A stretch of 64,000 nt of DNA, taken from contig NZ_JAKXMK010000006.1 in assembly GCF_022524485.1 (NCBI RefSeq), positions 124,001 through 188,000 on the forward strand. Reading direction: 5' to 3'. Positions 8,748-19,854 of this stretch are shown one piece after another (positions within the stretch are counted from its first letter, which is position 1; the number at the start of each line of letters is the position of its first letter). This stretch comes from Pseudonocardia alaniniphila. GTDB taxonomy: Bacteria; Actinomycetota; Actinomycetes; Mycobacteriales; Pseudonocardiaceae. The position numbers and the translations under genes were made by a program. Under the pieces are notes generated by a model. The model did not search any database. It was not told where the DNA came from and was given only the letters and a program-made list of their open reading frames with translations.

Positions 8748-8873
8748 GCCAGCGGCGGCGCCTGTGCCGGGCGTACCGGTGCCGCCGACCACGTCGACCG
8801 GCACGGTGGCCACGCTGATCGCCTCCTCCGTATTCTCCGGCGACGGCGGTGACCCCGATCGACTTTCGCGGGA

Positions 8874-10695
8874 TCAGATTTTCAGGGTCGGGTTGTAGAT
8901 ATCGAGCCAGATGGCCAGGTCGATGGACCGTCGAGGCTGCGGCGGGTGCTCGGCCGCGCCGGCCCATCCTCGACGACGGCACCGGCCAACCAGTTGCGAT
9001 CGACCAGTTCGACAACCGGATGGGCTGAGCCGATGACATAGTCTCGGCAGATGCCCCGCAACTTGGTCACGTAGGCGGGATCCTGAGTGGAAGGGTACGG
9101 CGCTTTTCTCCGTTCCAGCACGGAGCGGGGCAAAAGGTCACCGACGGCCCCGCGCAGCAGCGACTTCTCCCTCCCGTCATATACCTTCAAAGGCCACGGT
9201 GCGTTGTAGACGTATTCGACCAGCCGGTGATCACAGAACGGTACCCGGACCTCCAACCCGACGGCCATGGACAGCCGATCCTTACGGTCCAGCAGCAAGC
9301 GAAGGAAACGGGTCAGGTAGAGATGGCTGAGCTGGCGCATCCGATACTCGTGATCATCGTCGTCGTCCAGGCATGGAACCGCCGCGACCGCACTGTCATA
9401 GGTATCCCTGGCGTACTCGGGCAACGCCAGTGTGGCCTGCAATCCGGGATCGAGAGTTTCGACGGCCCCTCATGGGCGTCACCTCCGTCAACCAGGGAAA
9501 GCTGCGGGCCTGCAGCGCCTCGGGGCTGAAGAACTCGCGGTAGCCGCCGAAGATCTCGTCGGCCGACTCGCCGGACAACGCAACGGTGGAGTGTGCCCGC
9601 AAGTCTCGGAACAGCAGGTACATCGACGTGTCCATATCTCCGAGGCCCTGCGGGATGTCCCGGGAGCGCACGACGGCGGTCCGGACATCGATGTCGGTCA
9701 GGGCTTCGGGGTCCAGCCGGATGTCCTGATGCTCGGTGCCGGCATGCGCAGCTACCTCGTGCGCGAACGGGGTGTCCGGGGCGTCGCGGGCGGTGTCGGC
9801 GACGAAGCGCTCGGTCTGGCCGGCGTACTCGACGGAGAAGGTGCGGATGGTCTCACCTGCGCGCGCCTGCCGCCCGGCGGCGATCTCGGTGATGACGGAC
9901 GAGTCGAGGCCGCCGGACAGCAGGGTGCAGCATGGCACGTCCGACACCAGCTGACGCGCCACGATGTCCTCGAGCAGTTCCCGGACGTGGGCGACGGTGG
10001 CATCTCGGGAATCGGTGTGCTCGCGGGTGGGCAAGCTCCAATAGCGTGTGGCCTGGAGGCCGCCCCGGGGGGTGGTGACCACACAGCCGGGCTCCACCTC
10101 ACGCATGCCCTCCCACACGACCATCGTCGGCGACTTGGATTGACTGAACATGTCGCGCAACCCGTCCAGGCTGACGACATGCTCGGCGAGCGGGTGGGCC
10201 AGGGTCGCCTTCGGCTCCGAGCCGAACAGCACGCCGTCCTCGGTTTCGTAGTAGTACAGGGGCTTGACGCCCATCCGGTCGCGGATCATGACGAGCCGCT
10301 GGATCCGGGCGTCCCACACGGCGAACGCGTACATCCCGTTCAGGCGCTCCGCCGAGGCGCTACCCCATTCCAGGTAGGCGCGCAACACAACCTCGGTGTC
10401 TGAATGCGTCTCGAAATAGTGGCCCCGGGAGACGAGCTCGTTGCGCAGCTCGGTGAAATTGTAGGTCTCGCCGGAGTAGACGAGCGCCACCGGGCCGTCG
10501 GCGGTTTCTTCGACCATCGGTTGCCGCCCGCCCGCCAGGTCGATGATGCTCAGGCGCCGGTGCCGCATGCCCGCGCACCCAGGTGCCCTCGTCGTCGGGG
10601 CCTCGGCAGGCCATCGTGTCGGTCATCGCGCTGATGGCTTCGGATTCGGCGTGCAGGTCGGCGTCGAACGCCACCCAGCCGGTTATTCCACACAT
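8874..10695 (-). pseudogene. asnB: Glutamine-hydrolysing asparagine synthetase, broken by three frameshifts
   Basis: Together the three frames cover a nearly complete AsnB of about 607 codons. The protein starts MCGITGWVAFDADL with the glutaminase nucleophile Cys2 and continues CRGPDDEGTW. Near 10566 the frame shifts; compared with the usual GHAALGHRRL, about 8 bases are missing. The middle frame holds YSGETYNFTELRNEL and the synthetase ATP site LLSGGLDSSV. Around 9462-9470 a single missing G in a G run moves to the frame with LDRKDRLSMAVGLEVRVPFC. Near 8930 a third shift is needed to reach the proper ending SIDLAIWLDIYNPTLKI, TGA 8874-8876. Three separate indels make sequencing error unlikely, so the gene is probably dead. 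Confidence 0.82.
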
Positions 10696-11020
10696 GAAGG
10701 CCCCCCGAATCCATGATCCTCGGAACGAGGATGCGAGAACTGTGCCAAGATCGCGATCGGTGATGATCGTGGCTGCTGCTATGTGTCCGCATATCGTCGA
10801 CGGTGACGATGCCGGCTGCAGCTGAAAGCGAGCGACCAGGCCAACGTACGCCACATGGATCGCGGGGCGCCATCGTCGCAGGATCACAGTGATACCGCTC
10901 ACGGGAATTCGACGCCGACGCGATATTCCGGCTTCCTACTTATGAGGAAAACTAATTGCTTGAAACGGCTGAGGTTCTGACGGATGCCGGTCACCAGGAA
11001 GTCTGGATGCGGGCGCGGCG
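10696..11020. other. Intergenic region upstream of the asnB pseudogene, with a perfect palindrome
   Basis: No gene is visible here. ATCCTCG-GAA-CGAGGAT at 10716-10732 is a perfect 7-bp inverted repeat, 21 bases before the asnB start; it could be an operator or a 5' leader hairpin. The stretch 10930-10970 is noticeably more AT-rich than its surroundings. The right end contains the region just past the pfkB-like stop; no strong terminator stem was found there. Confidence 0.5.
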
Positions 11021-11962
11021 TCACTTCTTCCAGTCGCTGAGCTCGACCCGCTCGGCGAGCGCACGGATGGCTTCCGCACCGCCCGTCCCGAGCCCGCGCC
11101 GGACGACGTTCAGGGCCCCGCACGCGGCGCCTGTGCGCAACGCCTCCCGCACCGGCGCCCCCTGCACGAGTGACGCCACGACGCCCGCCGTCATCGAGTC
11201 GCCCGCCCCGCGGGTCTCGGCGGGGGTCAGCTCCGGCACGCGGATCTCCAGGACGTCACTCCCGTCCTGGAGTCCCTCCGGCAGGAGGGCGAGTGTGGGC
11301 TCGGCGGCACGCGAGACGATCACCGTGCCGGCACCCTCCGCTCGCAGCTGCCGCATCGCTGCGACCAGCGTCGCCGGGTCGTCGTTCTCGGCGCGGCCGT
11401 CCGCGAGCAGCTCTTCGTGGCTCACCTTGATGACGAACGGGCCGCCCTCGAGCACTGCGTCGAGACGTTTGCCCGAGAGGTCGGCCGCCACGCGGCAGCC
11501 GTTGCGGGAGAGGTCGGCGGCGAGGCGGGCGTAGAGCGCCGCCGGGATCACGTCGTCGGAGTTCGGGCCGCCGAGCAGGGCGGTGCCGTGCGTGATGCCT
11601 TCGTGCAGCATCAGTTCGTAGAGAGCGTCTTGCTCGTGGCGGTCCAGCGGCGAGCCGGGCGCCTCAGCGATCGGGTCGCGGTCGCCGTCCCGGCGGTCGT
11701 GCACATAGCCGCCGTTGCGCGAGTCGACGGGCACGGCCCGCAGCTCCACGCCCTCGCTGGGGAGCAGGTGCCCGAGCACGTCACCCGCCTCGCCGCCCAG
11801 GGTGGCGCACAGCACCACCGGGACACCGAGACTGGAGATCATGCGGGCCTGCCACACCGCCTGCCCGCCGGCGTGGACGTGGATGTCGGGCACACCGGCC
11901 CGGTCTTCGATGGTGACGGTCAGCAGGGGAGAGGGAGCGAAGACGACGACTGTCGGTGGCAT
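11021..11962 (-). CDS. PfkB-family carbohydrate kinase (1-phosphofructokinase-like)
   Basis: A 313-residue ribokinase-fold kinase. The N-terminal substrate motif is HAGGQAVWQARMISSLG at about residues 30-46, and the catalytic signature GAGDSMTAGVVASLVQG, with the general-base Asp, is near residue 255. FVIKVSHEELL in the middle resembles the tagatose/fructose-phosphate kinase subgroup (usually KPNxxEL). It would phosphorylate a sugar or sugar phosphate with ATP. The GGQAVWQA variant departs from the common GGKGxN sequence, so the substrate is uncertain. ATG at 11962; monocistronic as far as can be seen. Confidence 0.82.
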   Translation of the reverse strand: MPPTVVVFAPSPLLTVTIEDRAGVPDIHVHAGGQAVWQARMISSLGVPVVLCATLGGEAGDVLGHLLPSEGVELRAVPVDSRNGGYVHDRRDGDRDPIAEAPGSPLDRHEQDALYELMLHEGITHGTALLGGPNSDDVIPAALYARLAADLSRNGCRVAADLSGKRLDAVLEGGPFVIKVSHEELLADGRAENDDPATLVAAMRQLRAEGAGTVIVSRAAEPTLALLPEGLQDGSDVLEIRVPELTPAETRGAGDSMTAGVVASLVQGAPVREALRTGAACGALNVVRRGLGTGGAEAIRALAERVELSDWKK

Positions 11963-12022
11963 GTCCGTTTCGTACCCGTATCGCCTTTTTGCTACGCGGT
12001 GGGCATTCCAGGTCGCGGAGCG

Positions 12023-12214
12023 TCACGCGGGGTCGGGCGCCTCCGACGGAGGACCGTGCTCGTCTCGCCCGTCGGTGTCTTGACGGGCCCCGTCCTCGTC
12101 CTCGTCCTCGTCGTCCTCGGGCTCGAGGGCGTCCGGCCGGACGCTACTGGGACAGTCGCTCGGGTCGAGCCGGGGTCGTGCGCTCTCGACGGGCTCGTGT
12201 TCGTGCTCGGTCAT
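12023..12214 (-). CDS. Small acidic hypothetical protein
   Basis: A 63-residue reading frame rich in Asp, Glu and Pro (EPEDDEDEDEDGARQDTDG in the middle), predicted disordered. ATG at 12214; no clear ribosome site. It sits alone between the pfkB-like gene and the fhs terminator. The acidic run comes from a GTC/CTC simple repeat on the plus strand, so it may be fortuitous. Confidence 0.35.
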   Translation of the reverse strand: MTEHEHEPVESARPRLDPSDCPSSVRPDALEPEDDEDEDEDGARQDTDGRDEHGPPSEAPDPA

Positions 12215-12256
12215 GCGCTCGGGTACCCCGGCTGGTCATGACCGACTCGCGGGCAA

Positions 12257-12294
12257 CGGACGTGCACCGGCTCCGGGGAACCGGTGCACGTCCG
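12257..12294 (-). terminator. Strong hairpin terminator of the one-carbon operon
   Basis: Perfect 14-bp arms, CGGACGTGCACCGG at 12257-12270 and its complement at 12281-12294, with a 10-base loop. It lies 9 bases past the fhs stop codon on the minus strand and would end the metV-fhs operon. Confidence 0.8.
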
Positions 12295-12302
12295 ACCGGC
12301 CG

Positions 12303-14002
12303 TCAGGACAAGTTCATGATGTTTCCGTCGGCGTCCAGGTCGATCTTGTGCGCCGCGGGATGCGCCCCGAGCCCCGGCATGGTGCGCATGTCGCCGCAGA
12401 TCGGGTAGATGAAGCCCGCACCCACCGACGCCCGCACCTCCCGAACCGGTAGTCGCCACCCCGTCGGCGCGCCCTTGAGCGAGGGGTCCGACGAGATCGA
12501 CAGGTGCGTCTTCGCGATGCACACGGGCAGGTGCCCGAACCCGTTGCGCTCGTAGGAGTCGAGCTGACGCGCGGCGGGTGGGTCGTAGTCCACGCCGTCG
12601 GCGCCGTAGACCTCCCGCGCGACGATCTCGATCTTCTCCCGCAGCGGGGCGCTCTCGGGGTAGAGGAAATGGAAGTCCGACGGTTCGTCGGCTGCCTCCG
12701 CCACCGCGCGCGCGAGATCGGTGGCGCCGCGTCCGCCGTCGGCGAAGTGCGTGCACACCGCCGAGCGGGCGCCCATCGACTCCGCGATATCGGCGATCGC
12801 GGCGTGCTCGCTCGGGTGGTCGTCAGGGAAGGCGTTGATCGCGACCACCGCGGGGATGCCGTGCAGGCGGATGTTCTCGATCTGCTTGCGCAGGTTGGCC
12901 CCGCCGATGTGCACCTCGTCGGGGTTCTCGGCGAGCAGCGCCTCCGGCAGTGGCCGGCCGGCCACGATGCGGTGCTTGCCGGAGTGCGCCTTGAGCGCCC
13001 GGACCGTGGTGACGACGACCGCGGCGTCGGGGGTGAGACCCGAGGCACGGCACTTGATGTTGAAGAAGCGCTCGGCGCCCATGTCGGCACCGAACCCGGC
13101 CTCGGTGATGAGGTAGTCGCCGGAGTGGATGCCGATCAGGTCGGCCACCACCGAGGAGTTGCCGTGCGCGATGTTGCCGAACGGGCCCGCGTGCACCAGC
13201 ACCGGAGTGTTCTCCAGCGTCTGCAGCAGGTTGGGCGCCATCGCGTCCCGCATGATCACGGCCATCGCGCCGGCGCCGCCGATGTCCTCGGCTGTGACCG
13301 GCTTCCCGTCGCGGGTGTAGGCCACGACGATGCGTCCGAGCCGTTCACGCATCTCCGGGACCGACCGGGCGAGCGCGAAGATCGCCATTACCTCGGACGC
13401 CGCCGTGATGTCGAACCCGGTCTGGCGCGGCACGCCGTCGAGCCGCGAGCCCAGCCCGACGATGACGTTGCGCAGCGCCCGGTCGTTGACGTCGAGCACC
13501 CGGCGCCAGGTGATGTTGTGCTGGTCGATCTCGCTCTCGTTGCCCTGGAACAGGTGGTTGTCGAGCACCGCCGAGAGCATGTTGTGGGCGGCGGTGACGG
13601 CGTGGAAGTCGCCGGTGAGGTGCAGGTTGAGCTGCTCCATCGGCACCACCTGCGAGTAGCCACCACCGGCGGCGCCACCCTTGATGCCGAACGTCGGCCC
13701 CATGGACGGCTGGCGGATCGCGATGGTGGCGCGCTTGCCGATGTGGCGCATCGCCTGGCCGAGCCCCACGGTGGTGGTGGTCTTGCCCTCACCGAGCGGC
13801 GTCGGGGTGACTGCGGAGACCACGATGTACTTGGCGCGCGGCCGGTCGGCGAGCTCGTCGATCGCTGCGAGCTCGATCTTCGCGACCTGCCGCCCGTAGG
13901 GCGTGACGAGGTGCGGCCCGATGCCCATCTCGGCGGCGATGTCCCCGAGGGGTTGTAGCTTCGCCGCCTTCGCGATCTCCAGGTCGGTCGGAAATCCGGC
14001 CA

Positions 14003-14003
<1 letters not shown>
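12303..14003 (-). CDS. fhs: Formate-tetrahydrofolate ligase
   Basis: A 566-residue enzyme of the usual length that joins formate to tetrahydrofolate with ATP, or runs in reverse to make ATP from 10-formyl-THF. The P-loop is TPLGEGKTTTTVGLGQA near residue 66, followed by QPSMGPTFGIKGGAAGGGY and LTGDFHAVTAAHNMLSA, both hallmark FTHFS sequences. ATG at 14003 shares its A with the metK stop (TGATG), so translation is coupled. It is the last gene of the metV-metF-methyltransferase-metE-metK-fhs operon. In that setting it supplies or drains one-carbon units at the formate level. Neither folD nor a cyclohydrolase gene is in the window. Confidence 0.95.
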
Positions 14004-15213
<1,210 letters not shown>

Positions 15214-15217
<4 letters not shown>

Positions 15218-16323
15218 GTGTTCTCCTTCTGGATACGGTCGCGGACAGCGGCGGCCGCGCTGGTCATTGCGCGCAGCTTCGCGCGGGCGGCGTCGGCCGG
15301 CACATGCCGGAGCCCGCAGTCGGGGGTGACGAGAATCCGGTCGGCGGGCAGGACCTGCAGAGCCCGCTCGATGCGCTTCTCGATGACGTCGACCGCTTCG
15401 ACGTCGGGCGTCTTCACGTCGAGGACGCCCACGCCGAGCACGCGGTCCCACCCGTGACGCTCGATCAGCTGCAGGTCCTCGTCGCCCTTGCGCGCGAACT
15501 CCAGCAGGAGCTGGTCGACCGCGGCGTCCAGGACGGCGGGGAACAGGAAGTCGTAGTGCCCCTCCCACAGGGGACGGGCATAGCGGTTGCCGTAACAGAC
15601 GTGCAGCGCCCAGGTGACCGGGACGTCCTCGGTGACGATGTTGACCGCCTCCACAGCGAGCCCCACGTCCTCAGGGTGCCCCGCGAGCAGCGGTTCGTCG
15701 ATCTGCAGCAGCTGCGCGCCCGCCGCGGCGAGCGCGCGGGCCTCGGCGTTGAGCACGCGGGCGAGCCCGCGCACGAGGTCGGCCCGCTCCGAGTAGGCGG
15801 CGGCGCCTCCGCACCGCAGCCGCCGCGACAGCGAGAACGGGCCCGTGACCGAGAACCGCACCGGCCGGTTGGTGTGGGCGAGGGTGAACTCCAGGTCCGG
15901 GACCAGCCCAAGCGGCCCCGGCCCGGGGTCGGGGATCGGCCTGGGCAGGTGCAGGTCCAGATAGTCGAAGTAGAAGGCCTTCACGGCGTCGCGCACCTCG
16001 ACGCCGGGCACGCGGGCCAGCAGGTAGTCGATGTCGTTGTCACGGCGCAGCTCACCGTCGGACACGATGTCGATGCCTGCCACCTCCTGGTCCTTCAGCG
16101 CGGCCTTCACCGCCATGTCGTGCATGTCCGCGAGCTGGCTTCGGCTCACGCTGCCGTGGTGGATGCCGGTCTTGGCCCGCTCCAGCCAGTCCGGCACCGA
16201 CCATGATCCGATCACAGTGGTGGGGAGCAGCGTGCGGGTGGGCCGGGGCGGAGGTTCCGGCGTGGCCTGCGGGCCCGCCGGGGTCGTGTCCGGGATCGTC
16301 TCCTGGGCCGTCGTCACGGTCAT
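15214..16323 (-). CDS. Core MetE: cobalamin-independent methionine synthase catalytic domain only
   Basis: A 369-residue protein matching only the C-terminal catalytic barrel of MetE; normal MetE is about 750 residues. Expected zinc ligands are present: His-x-Cys in [10 protein letters not shown] and the late Cys in [16 protein letters not shown] carries the homocysteine-side acidic residue. Such core proteins lack the N-terminal domain of MetE and often take the methyl group from a donor other than methyl-THF polyglutamate, for example a corrinoid protein (families MesA-MesD are known). ATG at 16323 shares one base with the previous stop. It lies between a methyltransferase and metK, so it most likely remakes methionine in this operon. 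Confidence 0.82.
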
Positions 16324-17798
16324 CAATCCCTCACGTCCGCCGTCATCGTGGTGATGTTGCTGCCGCTGCGCCGGAACGGCGCGAACGAGACGTCGAAGCC
16401 CTTGCGGGCACCGATGTGGGCGAGCAGCGGCCCGTTCACCCAGTTCACGACCGACCCGTCGTACTTGCCCGGACCGCGGAAGCTGTTGCGGAACTGGTGG
16501 GGGTCGGTGACGACGATGTCGTGGCACTGCAGCGTGCCGTAGGGGTGCAGCAGCGGGAGTGTCTCGGCGAAGCTCGTGGCCGCCCCGTTCGACACGTGCA
16601 TCCGCACGTCCCCTCCGGTGGAGAGCAGCGGCCGCAGCAGCTCGCCGTTGATGCCGGGGGCGATCTCGTAGGTGTCGAGGCCGTGCAGTGGAACGTAGCG
16701 TTCCTGCAGCTTCAGCGCCTGCCAGCAGGCCCGCCAGAACTGCACCGCTGCGGGAACGTCGGGGAAGTGCTGCGGCATCGCCTCGGCAAGGAGGGTGGGC
16801 CCCAGGCGCAGCAGCTTCTGCACGAGCGCGGCGAGCGCCTGCTGCTCGATCCCGAGGCCCGCGGCGATCGCATCGGCCTCCGGTTCGGGGAGGTAGGCCC
16901 GTGCTTCCACCAGGTGCTCGCGCTGCCCGATCGTGGCGATCTCGTCGGTGGGCAGGTTGTCGTAGACGTTCGAGATGTAGACGAAGAAGACCTTGAACTT
17001 CAGAAAGGCGAGCGAGGTCAGCGGGCGCATGGCGTCGAGCACGAACGAGCTGACGTGCTCGGCGTGGCCGCGGACGGTGGCCCGGGCCATCTCCAGAACG
17101 TGCGGGGAGTAGTCGCACATGAGGTAGTGCAGGCGCCGGTAGTACTCGCGCCCGTGTGCCCGGTCCATCTCGACGAACGTGTCGAGCCAGGTGCTGGCCT
17201 GGTTGCCGTTGCCCACGCCGAGCTCCACGACGTAGAGCTCCTCGGGCAGCGCCCGGCGCTCGGCGAGCGAGTCCCAGATCGCGAACAGCCTGCCGATGGT
17301 CTCGCGCACCGGCTCCAGGTGGCGCGCGTCGCTCTGCCCGCCCGGCAGCGCCGACTCGTAGCCCTGCCCCGTCGCCTCCTCCCACAGCTGCAGGTGCTGC
17401 CAGTACAGCGAGTTGAACGCCCAGATCTGGCTGGAACGGCTCGGCGCCCACTCCTCCAGGATCAGGTGGCGGGCGCTCGCGCCTCCGCCGCGGTGGGCGT
17501 GCAGGGCGGCGCCCACCCCGGAGCTGACGGCGTCGGGGTCCGCACCGGAGAGTCCGCGCAGGTCCAGGGCCAGCTCGGGCGGTCCACCCCCGACGACCGG
17601 GCGCAGCTCGACGGGGGTGCGGAAGTTGTTGCGGTACTGGACCCAGTCGGCCACCACCCGCAGCCGGGACAGGTCGGTGACCGGCCCGTCGTCGGCGTTC
17701 TCGGTGCCGAGGGCGCCGAACACCGGGGCCAGCGCCGCGGTGATGTCCACGGCGTTCTTGCCCCGCAGCCGGGCCGCCGGCCGGATCTCAACCAGCAC
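16323..17798 (-). CDS. SAM-dependent methyltransferase of the one-carbon operon (substrate unknown)
   Basis: A 491-residue protein. Mid-protein VVELGVGNGNQASTWLDTF is a SAM-binding motif I, followed by LHYLMCDYSPHVLEMARATV, and VFFVYISNVYDNLPTDEI occupies the motif III/IV place as in MidA-like methyltransferases. The first 120 residues and the last 130 are not recognised; the end reads GPGKYDGSVVNWVNGPLL. GTG at 17798 was chosen because AGAGGAG lies 5 bases upstream; it overlaps the metF 3' end by 11 nt. The invariant coupling to metF, core metE and metK suggests it loads or removes methyl groups in this pathway. A role in protein or small-molecule methylation cannot be separated from sequence. 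Confidence 0.7.
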   Translation of the reverse strand: MLVEIRPAARLRGKNAVDITAALAPVFGALGTENADDGPVTDLSRLRVVADWVQYRNNFRTPVELRPVVGGGPPELALDLRGLSGADPDAVSSGVGAALHAHRGGGASARHLILEEWAPSRSSQIWAFNSLYWQHLQLWEEATGQGYESALPGGQSDARHLEPVRETIGRLFAIWDSLAERRALPEELYVVELGVGNGNQASTWLDTFVEMDRAHGREYYRRLHYLMCDYSPHVLEMARATVRGHAEHVSSFVLDAMRPLTSLAFLKFKVFFVYISNVYDNLPTDEIATIGQREHLVEARAYLPEPEADAIAAGLGIEQQALAALVQKLLRLGPTLLAEAMPQHFPDVPAAVQFWRACWQALKLQERYVPLHGLDTYEIAPGINGELLRPLLSTGGDVRMHVSNGAATSFAETLPLLHPYGTLQCHDIVVTDPHQFRNSFRGPGKYDGSVVNWVNGPLLAHIGARKGFDVSFAPFRRSGSNITTMTADVRD

Positions 17799-18732
17799 GT
17801 GCACTCCTCTCCAGCCCGGCCCGCTCGAGGATCTCGGGGATCCCACGCTCGTAGCCGAACGCCATGATGTGCACCCCGGCGACACCGGGGATCTCGCGCA
17901 ACGCCTGGATGGTCTCCACGCAGATCGCCACGCCCTCCGCGGCGACGCGGTCGGCGGGCACACCGCGGAGCCTGCGGCCGACCTCGTCGGGGACGTGGAT
18001 GCCGGGCACCTTGGTGCGGATGAACTCGTACGCGCGCAGCGACCGGATCGGGCCCACCCCGGCGAGCACGGCGCAGCGGGTATCGAGGCCACGGTCTGTG
18101 ACCTCGGTCATGAAGCGGGCGAAGCCTGCGACGTCGAACACGAACTGGGTCTGGCAGAACTCCGCGCCCGCGGCCACCTTCTTGCCCAGCCGCGCCGCGC
18201 GGAAGTCGGTCGGCGGGGCGAACGGGTTCTCCACGGCACCGATCAGGAACCCCGGCCGCGGGTCCAGTGGCCGTCCGGAGAGCAGGAGCCCGTCGTCGCG
18301 CATGGTGCGGGCGGTCCACACGAGCTGGACGCTGTCGAGGTCGAACACCGGCTTCGCGTCCGGATGGTCACCGAACCGGGGGTGATCCCCTGTGAGCAGC
18401 AGCACGTTGGGGATGCCGAGGGTCGCGGCGGCGATCAGGTCGGACTGCAGCGCGATCCGGTTGCGGTCGCGGCAGGTCAGCTGCATCACCGGCTCCACAC
18501 CCGCCTCGGCCGTCAGCAGGCTCCCGGCGAGGCTGGAGAGCCGGACGTGGGCCCCCTGGTTGTCGGTGACGTTGGCGGCATCGACCCAGCCGCGCAGAAG
18601 CGCCGCCGACTGCCCGACCGAGTGCGGGTCGACGCCGCGGGGCGGCCCGATCTCGGCCGTCACCGCGAACCGGCCCGACGCGAGCGCTCCGCGCAGGCCG
18701 CCTGCCGTGCGCAGCTGCGGGGGCGCGCTCAC
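17788..18732 (-). CDS. metF: Methylenetetrahydrofolate reductase
   Basis: A 314-residue FAD-dependent TIM barrel. AEIGPPRG carries the catalytic Glu, LLLTGDHPR the Asp region that contacts flavin and folate, and EFCQTQFVFD the conserved Gln-containing substrate loop. It interconverts 5,10-methylene-THF and 5-methyl-THF. GTG at 18732 overlaps the stop of the MetV-like gene by 4 nt (GTGA). The paired MetV-like gene implies a MetFV-type enzyme that could accept electrons from, or pass them to, an iron-sulfur partner rather than use NAD(P)H directly. The direction in vivo is unknown. Confidence 0.93.
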   Translation of the reverse strand: MSAPPQLRTAGGLRGALASGRFAVTAEIGPPRGVDPHSVGQSAALLRGWVDAANVTDNQGAHVRLSSLAGSLLTAEAGVEPVMQLTCRDRNRIALQSDLIAAATLGIPNVLLLTGDHPRFGDHPDAKPVFDLDSVQLVWTARTMRDDGLLLSGRPLDPRPGFLIGAVENPFAPPTDFRAARLGKKVAAGAEFCQTQFVFDVAGFARFMTEVTDRGLDTRCAVLAGVGPIRSLRAYEFIRTKVPGIHVPDEVGRRLRGVPADRVAAEGVAICVETIQALREIPGVAGVHIMAFGYERGIPEILERAGLERSARAG

Positions 18733-19343
18733 GAGTCCTCCTCGCTGACGCTCGTCGGCCGCGTTCGCGGGGCTGCTGTGTCCGATGATTCGCTCGCAAG
18801 CTCGCGCGTGCGCACCGCCGGCAACCCCAGATCCACGGGGGAGCGGTGGATCGCGGGACGGTCGGCGAGCCCGTCGTCGCCGGTCCAGAGATCCTCGTCG
18901 CGGCCGAGCCAGTAGTTGACCCAGGAGCTCGACCCGCTGGATCGGCGGTCCACCGGCCGCTGCAGCAGGGCGAGGTCGTCCGCGCGGCCCGCGCTCGCGG
19001 CCCGTTCATGGGCGATGACCCAGACGCAGCGTTCGGCCGGGTACACCTCGCACGCACCGCTGGGCGACACCCCTCCGCAGGGTCCGTTGCGCAGCTGCTT
19101 CGGGCAGGTCATCGGGCAGGCGTAGCCGGTGGCGGGGAGTGCGCACTGACCACACATCCGGCAGCCGAACACGGCTTCCTTGGTGCGCCGCTCTGCCGCG
19201 GTGAACATGCGCAACGCCCGCGGGGAGCGCTCCAGCCAGGCGGCCAGCCGCCGGTACGCGGAGTTCGGCCGAAGGAACGGAGCGAGGCGATAGGTGCCGC
19301 GCGCAGATGCTGCCGGCGGAGTGGGGTGGGGCCGTTCCGTCAT
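18729..19343 (-). CDS. MetV-like cysteine-rich partner of MTHFR
   Basis: A 204-residue protein with eight clustered cysteines (61, 64, 67, 76, 80, 89, 98 and 106) in the pattern GCRMCGQC, CPMTCPKQL, NGPCGG. This is the signature of the MTHFR C-terminal/MetV family, which in acetogens forms a complex with MetF and binds iron-sulfur or zinc. The rest is basic N-terminal helix and an acidic, probably disordered tail. ATG at 19343 with GAGAGG eight bases upstream is preferred to the in-frame TTG at 19364. It is the first gene of the operon. MetV is best known from acetogens, so its presence in a probable aerobe is notable. Confidence 0.85.
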   Translation of the reverse strand: MTERPHPTPPAASARGTYRLAPFLRPNSAYRRLAAWLERSPRALRMFTAAERRTKEAVFGCRMCGQCALPATGYACPMTCPKQLRNGPCGGVSPSGACEVYPAERCVWVIAHERAASAGRADDLALLQRPVDRRSSGSSSWVNYWLGRDEDLWTGDDGLADRPAIHRSPVDLGLPAVRTRELASESSDTAAPRTRPTSVSEEDS

Positions 19344-19423
19344 CGGGGTGCCTCTCCCTCGCAAGTGCCGTCGAATCGCGAGCGGTCAGCGCGTTTGTGG
19401 CCGATTACAGCCCGCGCGGGCAC

Positions 19424-19717
19424 TCAGCCTGTGGGCGTGGAAGGGTCGGAGCCCGCGGTCTCCACGGCGATCATGGCGCGGGCGACGACGGGCTGGAGGT
19501 GCCTCGGCAGTGCCGCGGTGCCTGCGCGCAGGTGTGCCACGGCCGCCCGCAGAGCGGTGACCTCCGCGCGCAATGCGGCGATGACAGCCTGGTCAGCGGC
19601 GGCACGCTCGGTGTCGGCGTGCCCGGAGATGCGCTCCAGCTCGCGCAGGAGCGGGCCGACCGGGGAGGTCTCGGCAGCGGTGCGCAGATCTTGTCGCGGC
19701 CTCGAAGTCGTGTCCAC
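19424..19717 (-). CDS. Small helical hypothetical protein
   Basis: A 97-residue alanine-rich protein. AVIAALRAEVTALRAAVAHL around residues 44-63 has heptad spacing typical of a short coiled coil. GTG at 19717 has GGAG seven bases upstream. It lies just upstream of metV on the same strand (80 bases) and divergent from the PucR regulator, so it may be the true first gene of the operon. No family is recognised. Confidence 0.55.
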   Translation of the reverse strand: MDTTSRPRQDLRTAAETSPVGPLLRELERISGHADTERAAADQAVIAALRAEVTALRAAVAHLRAGTAALPRHLQPVVARAMIAVETAGSDPSTPTG

Positions 19718-19817
19718 GCCCGCTCCTTCGCTTCGTCGTCCCGGTGGGTGTTGGTGACGTTATCCAGGCCATGGCGCCGATCACATGTGCCGGAACACAA
19801 AGACTGACCGCTGATCC

Positions 19818-19844
19818 TTGGGTCAATCGGACAGAGGTGATTAC
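19818..19844 (+). promoter_or_regulatory. Possible promoter for a leaderless pucR transcript
   Basis: TTGGGT at 19818-19823 and GATTAC at 19839-19844, spaced 15 bases. The -10 element ends 10 bases before ATG 19855, where no good ribosome site exists; this arrangement would give a transcript starting at or next to the start codon. Weak matches, offered with low confidence. Confidence 0.3.
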
Positions 19845-19854
19845 GCTTCCCCCC

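Noticed and set aside
12504..13958. Plus-strand 484-codon open frame
   Set aside because: Antisense to fhs, whose protein is unmistakable; the antisense product has no recognisable motif.
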